A model generated the notes under the pieces. The model was not told the origin of the DNA and made no database searches. It worked only from the letters and a program-made list of their open reading frames with translations. A DNA stretch of 64,000 nucleotides from Tractidigestivibacter scatoligenes (GTDB taxonomy: Bacteria > Actinomycetota > Coriobacteriia > Coriobacteriales > Atopobiaceae): the NCBI RefSeq assembly GCF_001494635.1, contig NZ_LOJF01000001.1:434001-498000 (forward strand), read 5' to 3'. Each line of letters opens with the position of its first letter. Position 1 is the stretch's first letter. Below are positions 26,356 through 33,573 of this stretch, in pieces. Made by a program: the position numbers and the translations under genes.

Positions 26356-28402
26356 GCTTGCCTTTGGCAACATGCGCAAGCTCCTGCATGACTATGCCGT
26401 GTACTTCCTCACGCTCGTGCTGGGCGTGGCCGTGTTCTATGCGTTCAACACCATGAGCATCCAGGGCGACTTTCTCCGCGGCGACGTGGGCGAGACGCTC
26501 AGCCAGGTGGGACAGATCCTCGATGGGCTTACCGTCTTTCTCGCCGTGATCCTTGGCTTTCTCATGGTGTACGCGAACAACTTCCTCATGCGCAGGCGCA
26601 AGAAGGAGCTTGGCCTCTACCAGGTGTTGGGTATGCGTACGGGGCAGGTGAACGTGGTTCTTGCGCTGGAAACGCTGCTGGTGGCCGCAGTCTCGTTTGG
26701 CGTGGGCATTGCCCTGGGGGTGCTTGTCTCGCAGGTCCTGCTCTTTGTCACGGCTCGCATGTTTGCGACGACCGTCCAGCATTTCTCGTTCTTCTTCTCA
26801 ACGGACGCGTTTATGCTCACCCTGGTGTGCTTTGGCGTGATCTTTGTTGTGATGATGCTCTTCAACTGGATAACGCTGCGCCGCGTGAGGCTCATCGACC
26901 TCATGAGCTCTGCGCGACAGAACGAGAAGCAGTTTGTGCGCAGGCTGCCGCTCTCCATTGTGTTGACGGCGGCGGGCCTTGTGCTCATGGGCGTTGCGTA
27001 CTGGCGCCTTATCAGGGACGGATTCCCCATGGATAACTCCATGCAGGGGGGCTTCATTATCACCACCGTCATGGTCGCAGTAGGCACGTTCGTCTTCTTC
27101 TATGGCCTTGCAGGCACGCTTACCGCGCTGCTCACGCACATGAGGGGCTTCTATTGGCGCGATCTCCACATGTTCACGACGCGACAGATTGCCTCTCGCG
27201 TGAACACCACCGCGCTCTCCATGGGGGTCATTGCGCTCATACTCTTCCTTGCCATGACGGCCATGACCACGGGCATGAGCATCTGCAACACCCTCAACGC
27301 CATGGCCGAGAAGGGAACCCCCTACAGCGCGTCGATCTCGGTGCTCCCGACGGACCCCGTTGCGGACCCCATAGACCTTGAGGCAGAGGTTGCAAAGGTG
27401 GGCGTCGACCTCTCTGCGGTGGGAAGCCACGCCACGGTGAGAATTGCCGTTGTCCCGTCCGAGCTCGAGGGCGACACCTCGACCCTCCAGCGCATCTCGG
27501 AACTTACTGGGGAGACCATCCCCAAGGGGTTCGAGCACGCCATGGTTGGTGAGGTCGTGAGCCTGTCCGACTTCAACGCCGTCCGTGCGCTGCTGGGAAT
27601 GGAGCCCGTATCGCTGGATGAGGGCCAGTACCTCCTGCTCTGCAACATGGACCAGGTCGAGCCATTTGTGAACGGGGGGCTTGAGAAGGGCTTCTCTGTC
27701 ACGGTGGGTGCGGCCACGCTCACGCCCGCTCGTACCACGGTGATCGACGACGCCTCAGCAGTGCTCCAGGACAACGGCCTGGGGGCCAATCCCGGCACGT
27801 TTGTAGTGGCAGATGACCTGGCGGCGAGCTTGCCCACGTACCAGCAGGTGGTTGACGTTATGTACGCTGGCCCCACCGAGGAGGGCGACGCCGCGCTCAA
27901 GGGGTTGGAGGAGAGACTGGGCGATAGCCTGGGCGAGCGATCGGCGCTTACGACCGTCGACACCGTCACGAGTGTGCTTGCCGATGGCACAACCACAACG
28001 GGGCTCATCTCGTACATGGCCATCTACATTGGATTTGTGCTGGTCATTGCCTGCGCCGCCATTCTCGCCATCCAGCAGCTCTCCAACGCGAGCGATTCTG
28101 CGGGCAGCTATCGCACCCTCTCTGAGCTGGGGTGCTCCGAGCGTCTAATCTTTGGGTCGCTGCGGGCGCAGGTGGCCATTGCCTTCGTGCTGCCGCTTGC
28201 CGTGGGGCTCTCACACTCGCTCTGCGCAATCAGCGTGGTGAACGAGCTGGTGAGTGCCTTTGGGTACAGCGACGCGCTTGACGGGATGACCCTGGGGCTG
28301 GTGCTGTTTGCGCTGGTGTACGGCGGGTACCTGGCACTTACGTACCGGATGGCCCACGGAATCGTGCGCTCCGCCGTGCGCACCACGCGCCGCGCGCTGT
28401 AG
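26345..28402 (+). CDS. FtsX-family ABC permease, BceB type
   Basis: A 685-residue permease with about ten membrane helices. One helix precedes NNFLMRRRKKELGLYQVLGMRTGQV, the FtsX coupling motif, and a long soluble extracytoplasmic domain (about residues 325-540) lies between helices 7 and 8, as in BceB. That large loop is where bacitracin-like ligands or lipid-peptide complexes are thought to be sensed. The start ATG 26345 lies inside the end of the ATPase gene, behind GGGAGGGG. Peptide specificity cannot be read from the sequence. Confidence 0.88.
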   Translation: MLAKLAFGNMRKLLHDYAVYFLTLVLGVAVFYAFNTMSIQGDFLRGDVGETLSQVGQILDGLTVFLAVILGFLMVYANNFLMRRRKKELGLYQVLGMRTGQVNVVLALETLLVAAVSFGVGIALGVLVSQVLLFVTARMFATTVQHFSFFFSTDAFMLTLVCFGVIFVVMMLFNWITLRRVRLIDLMSSARQNEKQFVRRLPLSIVLTAAGLVLMGVAYWRLIRDGFPMDNSMQGGFIITTVMVAVGTFVFFYGLAGTLTALLTHMRGFYWRDLHMFTTRQIASRVNTTALSMGVIALILFLAMTAMTTGMSICNTLNAMAEKGTPYSASISVLPTDPVADPIDLEAEVAKVGVDLSAVGSHATVRIAVVPSELEGDTSTLQRISELTGETIPKGFEHAMVGEVVSLSDFNAVRALLGMEPVSLDEGQYLLLCNMDQVEPFVNGGLEKGFSVTVGAATLTPARTTVIDDASAVLQDNGLGANPGTFVVADDLAASLPTYQQVVDVMYAGPTEEGDAALKGLEERLGDSLGERSALTTVDTVTSVLADGTTTTGLISYMAIYIGFVLVIACAAILAIQQLSNASDSAGSYRTLSELGCSERLIFGSLRAQVAIAFVLPLAVGLSHSLCAISVVNELVSAFGYSDALDGMTLGLVLFALVYGGYLALTYRMAHGIVRSAVRTTRRAL

Positions 28403-28505
28403 GGGAGGGTGTCTTCTCGCCTGGCGCCGGGCGCCGTGCGGGGCCAACGCGCGGGGCGCGGGGCGCCCAAGGGTCCCTTTTCGACGAGAAAGCCGCTGGA
28501 ACCTT

Positions 28506-28606
28506 CCTTCGGGCGTCATTTTGACGCCCGAAGGGCCGTTTTCGCAGCAAGTGCGTACAACCCTCGCTCCGGCGCCGTTTTCTTGCCGGAAGGCGCATTT
28601 TTGCAG
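28506..28606. terminator. Terminator after the Bce module; dispersed terminator-like repeat, copy 2
   Basis: CCTTCGGGCGTCA-TTT-TGACGCCCGAAGG is a perfect 13-bp hairpin followed by GCCGTTTT. The following block with GGCGCCGTTTTCTTGCC parallels 10655-10735 behind the BMP lipoprotein. Confidence 0.7.
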
Positions 28607-28640
28607 GTCGATGTATCTCCTTACGCGAACGGAATACGTC

Positions 28641-28805
28641 ATGGAACTCTTGCTTGCCATCACCGTATTTGCCGTCATCGTACCCGTGGGCCTGATGGCT
28701 CTCGTCTTCAGGATTTCCGCGGGGATCGTCGGATGGGTCTTTGGCGCGGGCTGTTCGGTTGCGCCGGTGCTTCTCGTCCTGGTGCAGTGCCTTGCCCTTG
28801 GTTGA
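28641..28805 (+). CDS. Small hydrophobic membrane protein
   Basis: A 54-residue reading frame predicted to be two membrane helices (about 3-22 and 27-50), ending VLVQCLALG. There is only a weak ribosome binding site (CGGAAT). It lies behind the Bce terminator. It could be a real microprotein, but there is no homology support. Confidence 0.35.
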   Translation: MELLLAITVFAVIVPVGLMALVFRISAGIVGWVFGAGCSVAPVLLVLVQCLALG

Positions 28806-28840
28806 CGGTGAGGTTCCGGGCCCTGTTTGCCCTTCTCTGC

Positions 28841-28920
28841 GGAGAATAGCTCCTTTTCTTAAACGGTCGCCGCGTTTCCGCAGGTCGGCGATTTTCGTTT
28901 TAAGAAATGGAGCTAAACTC
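28841..28920. repeat. 80-bp hairpin repeat flanking the fic gene, copy 1
   Basis: It begins GGAGAATAGCTCCTTTTCTT and ends AAGAAATGGAGCTAAACTC. Its ends are inverted repeats (TAGCTCCTTTTCTTAAA with one mismatch), and an inner CGC..CAGGTCGGCG segment lies between. A nearly identical copy in the same orientation lies at 30057-30135. Confidence 0.8.
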
Positions 28921-28972
28921 CGACGAGCGGGCTCTTACCGGCCTCCGCCGGGGGACGGCAGCGACCGCACGG

Positions 28973-29941
28973 CTACTCTGCTGGTCCCTCTCGCACGAGC
29001 CACGTACCTGCTCTTGCGCTGCCTTCTCTCTTTAGAAATCCCTTGTCTTTCAGTTGTGCCACGAGGCGCTCTGCGCTTCTCTGCGAGCATCCCATCTCTT
29101 GTGCGAGCGATGGGATAGTTCCGCGAGGGTTCCTCTTGAAGAAGTCAAGAGCGACGCTCGTCTCGGTCTGAGGCTTGCTCGCCGTTCTCGCAAACGGAAG
29201 CATGGCGTCGCGAATACACTCGAGCATGAGCTCCACAAAGATCTCGCTTGACCCCTCCGCGTCGGATTGTGCGAGGGCAGCGTAGTAGTCTGCCTGCCGT
29301 CTTCTGATGGTGCTCTCAATGGGGAGCCAGGCTAGCACCGGCCTCCATCTGGAAAGGAGGAGGGTGTGCCAGAGCCTGCCCGTTCTGCCGTTTCCATCGG
29401 AGAAGGGATGGCAGAACTCGAACTCAAAGTGAAAGACGCAGGAGGCAAGAAGGGGATGCATGGACGTTGACCCCAGCCAGTCGAAGATGTCTTTCATTAC
29501 CTGCGGCACATACTTTGCGGGCGTGCCCGTATGGATGAGATTTTCGCCGTCAAATACCCCCACATTGCCTGAGCGGAATCGACCGGCCTCGGGAACAAGC
29601 CCTTCCATCATGGTGCGGTGGGCAAGAAGAAGGTCATCGAGGGAGAGCGGATTGAGTTCTGGAATGAGGTCGTATGCGCGCTTGGCATTTTCCACCTCGA
29701 GGATGTCATGCTTGTCGCCAAGAACGCGCCTGCCGTCGAGAATTGCGGTCACCGCTCCCTCGTCGAGCCCGTTTCCTTCGATGAGAAGCGAGGAATGGAT
29801 GGTCTTAATCCTAAGCTCACGATGCAAGGTAGGGCTTTTTGCGAGCGGTGCCTGCGGGGAGAGGGAACCGACAAGCTCCGCAATCTCCATGCAGAGTGAA
29901 TCGATGTTGTCGTTGCGCTCGAATGGCGGCTCGTACGGCAT
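28973..29941 (-). CDS. Fic-domain protein with N-terminal inhibitory helix and C-terminal winged helix
   Basis: A 322-residue protein. The catalytic motif HPFSDGNGRTGR (178-189) is complete, so AMP transfer (or another nucleotide transfer) to a target hydroxyl should be possible. The inhibitory motif S-x-x-x-E-G is present in the same chain at residues 51-56 (SLLIEG), placing it with the self-inhibited class II Fic proteins rather than with two-gene toxin-antitoxin pairs. Residues from about 255 on form a winged helix (GTIPSLAQEMGCSQRSAERLVAQLKDKGFL), which suggests autoregulation. A palindrome overlapping the promoter supports that. It is bracketed by two copies of an 80-bp hairpin repeat and is transcribed against its neighbours. 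Confidence 0.9.
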   Translation of the reverse strand: MPYEPPFERNDNIDSLCMEIAELVGSLSPQAPLAKSPTLHRELRIKTIHSSLLIEGNGLDEGAVTAILDGRRVLGDKHDILEVENAKRAYDLIPELNPLSLDDLLLAHRTMMEGLVPEAGRFRSGNVGVFDGENLIHTGTPAKYVPQVMKDIFDWLGSTSMHPLLASCVFHFEFEFCHPFSDGNGRTGRLWHTLLLSRWRPVLAWLPIESTIRRRQADYYAALAQSDAEGSSEIFVELMLECIRDAMLPFARTASKPQTETSVALDFFKRNPRGTIPSLAQEMGCSQRSAERLVAQLKDKGFLKREGSARAGTWLVREGPAE

Positions 29942-29954
29942 CCTGGCCTCCTCT

Positions 29955-29986
29955 TTACCGCCAAGATTATACCGCCAATGGCGGTA
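29955..29986 (-). promoter_or_regulatory. Promoter and operator of the fic gene
   Basis: TACCGCCAATGGCGGTA (29970-29986) is a perfect palindrome, and another half-site TTACCGCCAAG lies at 29955-29965. On the minus strand a TATAAT box (29966-29971) lies between and partly inside them, so binding would block transcription of fic. The winged helix of Fic itself is the obvious candidate binder. Confidence 0.65.
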
Positions 29987-30056
29987 ATCGTTGTGGCACG
30001 GTGTCGCCGGGTGCTACGCCGCTGCGCCCGGCGGTACTCGGTGCTGACCCTTGCGC

Positions 30057-30135
30057 GGAGAATAGCTCCTTTTCTTAATCGCCGGCCGCGTTTCCGCAGG
30101 TCGGCGATTTTCGTTTTAAGAAATGGGCTAAACTC
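30057..30135. repeat. 80-bp hairpin repeat flanking the fic gene, copy 2
   Basis: Direct copy of 28841-28920, differing at a few positions, with the same terminal inverted repeats and the same CGCGTTTCCGCAGGTCGGCG core. It lies between the fic promoter and the small membrane protein genes. Confidence 0.8.
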
Positions 30136-30250
30136 GGGCGAGAGTCCAACAAACTTGGTTACAAAGCTGGGTGCGGCTTCCGCTAACGCGGCACAACAAC
30201 GTACAATGAAACGCACAAGTGTCGACCACACCCTAACGAAGGGATTTGCC

Positions 30251-30625
30251 ATGGCTTGCTTTGTCGTACCCGCCGCCGAGGGCGCCGCTGTGAAGGTCAT
30301 CGAGCAGAAGGCCAAGAAGAGCGGCGAGAACACCGAGGCATGCGCCCGCCGTGTCGAGCGTCTCGGCTGGCTCTCCAAGATGCTCTGGGGCGGCAGCGCC
30401 CTTCTCGCCTTTGAGCACGTCTGGCATGGCGAGGTCGTGCCGTTCTTCCCGTTCCTTTCTGCCATGGCCACGCCTGCGGACGCTGCGGCGATGCTTGGCG
30501 AGATGGCGACGACCGGCGTCGCGATGGCCGTCGTGGTGACCGCCGCCTGGGGTGGCCTGTGCGCCGTCGCGAACGCGATTGAGCAGCGCGCTGCCTCCGA
30601 GCAGGCCCCGGCGCTTGAGGTGTAG
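30251..30625 (+). CDS. Hypothetical membrane protein
   Basis: This 124-residue protein has a basic, charged N-terminal third (AVKVIEQKAKKSGENTEACARRVERLGWL) and two predicted membrane helices (about 42-60 and 85-108). I recognise no family. The start ATG 30251 follows GAAGGG; an upstream in-frame ATG at 30206 is less likely. Its stop lies three bases before the next gene, so the two small membrane proteins form an operon and may interact. Confidence 0.65.
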   Translation: MACFVVPAAEGAAVKVIEQKAKKSGENTEACARRVERLGWLSKMLWGGSALLAFEHVWHGEVVPFFPFLSAMATPADAAAMLGEMATTGVAMAVVVTAAWGGLCAVANAIEQRAASEQAPALEV

Positions 30626-30628
30626 CCG

Positions 30629-30943
30629 ATGACGCTTGCCATCACCGTCCTGGTGGCCGTCGCCTTCACGCTTGTGTGGTACTTGCGCCGCGACGACGAC
30701 CTCTGCCTGGGTCTGCCGTGCCTCATGTTCTGGGGCGCGTCGCTCATGTGGCTGGTCGACGCGGTGGCCGAGTATCTTCAGGAGGGCGTGGCCATCTTCC
30801 AGCCGTCTGGCGAGCAACTATCCAACGACGCGTTCCTCGGTGTTTGCGTGGTTGCTCTTGGGCTGGTCATCTGGGTTGTGACGCTTCTGGTGAAAGACCC
30901 GCGCGGACGCGTGCGCGCGGCGGTGACACACCAGCAGCAGTAG
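30629..30943 (+). CDS. Hypothetical small membrane protein
   Basis: This 104-residue protein has three predicted membrane helices (2-18, 28-50 and 70-90). No family is recognised. The C-terminal QQQ and the stop codon are supplied by the first bases of a 300-bp repeat that also ends the glycoside hydrolase gene at 36363. The gene follows the previous one by three bases. Confidence 0.6.
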   Translation: MTLAITVLVAVAFTLVWYLRRDDDLCLGLPCLMFWGASLMWLVDAVAEYLQEGVAIFQPSGEQLSNDAFLGVCVVALGLVIWVVTLLVKDPRGRVRAAVTHQQQ

Positions 30944-31256
30944 CGCTGCCGAGAAGAACGTGGGGCCCTGGCCCCGGCGGCATCTTGTCGCCGGGGCCTT
31001 TGCGTGGTGCGGGGTCCGTCTCGGCCTGCTGAACTCGCCGACCGCCTGCGCGGGCCGCCGTCCCCGCCGCGTGGGCCGCCGTCCCCGCCGCACTCGCCGT
31101 TCCCCGCCGACTGCCTCGAGGGAAACCTGCGGCTTAGTAGAAGTCGCGAGCGGGGCCTGTCGAGAAGAACCGCAGGTAGATGGCCCGGCCCTTCTCGGCG
31201 CACTGCTATTAACCCGCAGGTTTGGCCGGGGACGCCCCCAACGCCCCTTCGCGGGC
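30931..31256 (+). repeat. About 300-bp direct repeat, left copy, containing a terminator
   Basis: It starts CCAGCAGCAGTAGCGCTGCC and is nearly identical to 36351-36653 except for an insertion of about 23 bases in a CCGTCCCCGCCG tract. It includes a strong hairpin terminator (GGCCCCGGCG...CGCCGGGGCC, 30970-30998, then TTT) and the 101-bp palindromic element at 31123-31223. The two copies bracket the LytTR system and the glycoside hydrolase. Confidence 0.9.
31123..31223. repeat. 101-bp element with 18-bp terminal inverted repeats, copy 1
   Basis: The ends are AAACCTGCGGCTTAGTAG and CTATTAACCCGCAGGTTT. An inner CCGCAGGTAGATGGCC segment breaks the symmetry and gives orientation. Copies occur at 36520-36620 (same orientation) and 53149-53250 (opposite orientation). 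There is no coding capacity, so it is MITE-like. Confidence 0.8.
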
Positions 31257-31378
31257 CTCCCGCCGCCACACATTCGTCTCGCGAACCTGTACCGTCCTGT
31301 GCGGGATACGCAATCGGGTCCGAATGTGTAGCGCCCCGCCCCGAGCCGCCCCGCCCCGAGGCGCGTCGCTCTCCGCAC
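31257..31378. other. Intergenic stretch right of the 300-bp repeat
   Basis: No gene seen. An inverted pair CACACATTCG...CGAATGTGTA (31267 and 31321) carries the GACGAATGTGT motif also present at 17917 and 17957. The rest is very GC-rich CCCCGCCCCGAG sequence. Confidence 0.4.
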
Positions 31379-32713
31379 CTACAGCATGATGTCGAGACAG
31401 AACGTTCCATCCTCTGCCCGCGCAACCAGCGTGCCGCCGTACCGCTCTGCTATCGCGCGCATTGAGCGCATGCCAAACCCGTGGTTGGCCTTGTCGGCCT
31501 TTGTCGTCTGCGGCAGGCCGTCTTCAAAGGTGGGTTGGGCGCCCAGGTCGTAGTAGTTCTCGACGCTTATCGACGTAACGCCCATCGTACGGCGCACTAC
31601 CACGGAAATCGACCGCCGGCTCGCCCAGCGAGCAGCATCGACGGCGTTGTCCAGGGCGTTGCCAAAGAGCGCGTAGATGTCTGCCGGCGCCATGAAGTCG
31701 AGTGCCGAGCCGTCTGCCACGCAGGTGAGCGTGATGCCCTCGCGCTGGCATACCAGACTCTTCTCGGTAAGTATCGTATCCAGCGCCTCGTTGCCCGTGC
31801 GAACTGCCGCATCGTACACGTCGACCTCACGTGCGACGTCTGCTAACGCGGTCGGATCAACCACGGCACCCCCGTTTGCCAGCGCTCGTATCTGATGGCG
31901 CAGGTCGTGGCACTTGATGTTGATTGCCTCGATACTCTCGCGGCTCTGCTCGTACTGGCGCTCGCGCTCGGCGAGCACGCGCTCGGTGGTATCCCGCTCG
32001 GAGGCAAGCTTGCGGTTAACCAGCAGCTCGTACTCCATCCACACGGTGAAGACGCAGATAAACCCATGGACAAGCCGAAGGAGCACCGCGTAGGCAACGG
32101 GGATGCCCATCTCGCAGAGGCCCTTGATCACCAGGTCAAACCCTATGACCATGAGAATGACCACGGCCATCATCGTGATCATCGACCGGTCGCTTACCTG
32201 CTCTAGTCCGCGCTTGCTCAGCCTACGTGTGACTAGCGGGTAGGCAATGGCATAGGTCCCAAGCGTGACCAGCCACGTGAGCAGGGCAAACGTGCTTAGG
32301 GGCGTTTCGCGCGAAAGAGCTGCTGCCGGGCCTGTTCCCTCAACAAACAGCCAGATGAACTCACCCAAGCCAGAGGCTAGGTTCTGTATCGCGTACCCAG
32401 CGGAGCAGCAGAAGAGCGCCGTCCATATGGAGGCGTCAAACAGGTAGGTCACCGCAAATGAGCAGGCAACAAGCAGGGCCGAGAAAAGCATTACTTCGAC
32501 GACATACGTCTGCGAGCGTGACAGAGCTGGGGATGCGATTCCTGCAGACAAGACCAGTGCAATCGCGAAGACGAGAAGGAGCGCGATAACCAGCATACGC
32601 CGTGCGAAGTGCTCGCGCGGGGTTAGCGCTCCCGCAAAGAGGGCTATCCCCAAGGCAACGCGCACGAGTAGACCAGTCATGCTGAGTACTGCGGGCAACA
32701 GCTGCTCCATCAT
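31379..32713 (-). CDS. Sensor histidine kinase, GHKL/AgrC-LytS-like, partner of LytTR regulator
   Basis: A 444-residue kinase with six or seven N-terminal membrane helices (about 1-215), a coiled-coil linker (LASERDTTERVLAERERQYEQSRESIEAI), a phospho-acceptor region KCHDLRHQIRAL and a GHKL ATPase domain (FGNALDNAVDAARWA, NHGFGMRSMRAIAERYGGTL). This architecture is typical of peptide- or metabolite-sensing kinases paired with LytTR regulators. It overlaps the regulator gene by four bases (ATGA on the minus strand). No peptide pheromone gene was found nearby. Confidence 0.88.
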   Translation of the reverse strand: MMEQLLPAVLSMTGLLVRVALGIALFAGALTPREHFARRMLVIALLLVFAIALVLSAGIASPALSRSQTYVVEVMLFSALLVACSFAVTYLFDASIWTALFCCSAGYAIQNLASGLGEFIWLFVEGTGPAAALSRETPLSTFALLTWLVTLGTYAIAYPLVTRRLSKRGLEQVSDRSMITMMAVVILMVIGFDLVIKGLCEMGIPVAYAVLLRLVHGFICVFTVWMEYELLVNRKLASERDTTERVLAERERQYEQSRESIEAINIKCHDLRHQIRALANGGAVVDPTALADVAREVDVYDAAVRTGNEALDTILTEKSLVCQREGITLTCVADGSALDFMAPADIYALFGNALDNAVDAARWASRRSISVVVRRTMGVTSISVENYYDLGAQPTFEDGLPQTTKADKANHGFGMRSMRAIAERYGGTLVARAEDGTFCLDIML

Positions 32714-33426
32714 GCGCTCCGTCCAACGTAAGCGGCAAGGCGCTCGAGCGCTGCCTTTCGCTGTGACCTGCTGTAGAAGAGCTCCGTTCCGTCCGACATG
32801 ACCACCGAAGTCGAGCGTATCCGTGCTACCTGCGCCATGTTGATCACGCAGCTGGCGGCAATCTTGAGGAAGCCCTTGTCGGCCAGCTCCTCTGCGACTT
32901 TGGCGATTGTTCCTCGCACGCGCAGCGGGTTATTCTCGCCGGCAAGGTGATAGTGCAGGTCATGCTTCATGATGTCGATGTAGAGAACGTCCTCGAGTCG
33001 CACCACGCGAATGCCGTCTTGAGTGGGAATGGCCACGGTGCCCTTGGACGTCCGCTTGACCAGGCGCATGGCGCGGTCCATGCGAAGCGAGAAGTCATCG
33101 TACTGGACGGGCTTCACCATGAAGTCGAGGGCATCTACCTGGTATCCCTTGATGGCGTACTGTGCCAGGTTGGTCACAAACACTAGCGGTGTCTGCTCGT
33201 CGTAGCCACGAAGAATCTGCGCCGCCTCCATGCCGTTGATGCCTGGAAGGTCTATGTCCATGAAGATGAGGTCTGCCGGGTGGCTTCCGTTCACGAACTC
33301 CACCGCCGAGGAGAGTACGGTCACGGCAAACGAGAGACCCCTCTCTGCTGCATAGCGGTCTAGATGCCCTCGAAGGACGTCCGCCTCTGCGGGGGAGTCT
33401 TCCACGATAAGAATTCGGTATGCCAC
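32710..33426 (-). CDS. LytTR-family response regulator
   Basis: This 238-residue regulator has a receiver domain (IVEDSPAEAD, phospho-acceptor in IFMDIDLPGINGMEAA at about D57, K in VKPVQYDDF) and a C-terminal LytTR DNA-binding domain (LEDVLYIDIMKHDLHYHL...FLKIAASCVINMAQV). It is first in a two-gene minus-strand operon and divergent from the glycoside hydrolase gene with a 147-bp gap, so it may control that gene. I did not find a clear LytTR direct-repeat target there. Confidence 0.9.
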   Translation of the reverse strand: MAYRILIVEDSPAEADVLRGHLDRYAAERGLSFAVTVLSSAVEFVNGSHPADLIFMDIDLPGINGMEAAQILRGYDEQTPLVFVTNLAQYAIKGYQVDALDFMVKPVQYDDFSLRMDRAMRLVKRTSKGTVAIPTQDGIRVVRLEDVLYIDIMKHDLHYHLAGENNPLRVRGTIAKVAEELADKGFLKIAASCVINMAQVARIRSTSVVMSDGTELFYSRSQRKAALERLAAYVGRSA

Positions 33427-33573
33427 GGTTGCCTCCCAACTAAGTCGTGGCCCTCACCCGATTATGACAGCAGCCCCCAGTCTGCGGGGGTCCTGACCAT
33501 CATGGGACCATCTAGCGGAACTCCCACCGCGATCATGCGGCGGGAAGGCAAGATCCCAGGGGAAAGGGGAGAG

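Noticed and set aside
28973-30625. Fic plus small membrane protein as a two-gene toxin-antitoxin pair
   Set aside because: The inhibitory motif is inside the Fic protein itself, and the small genes are on the other strand with their own start signals.
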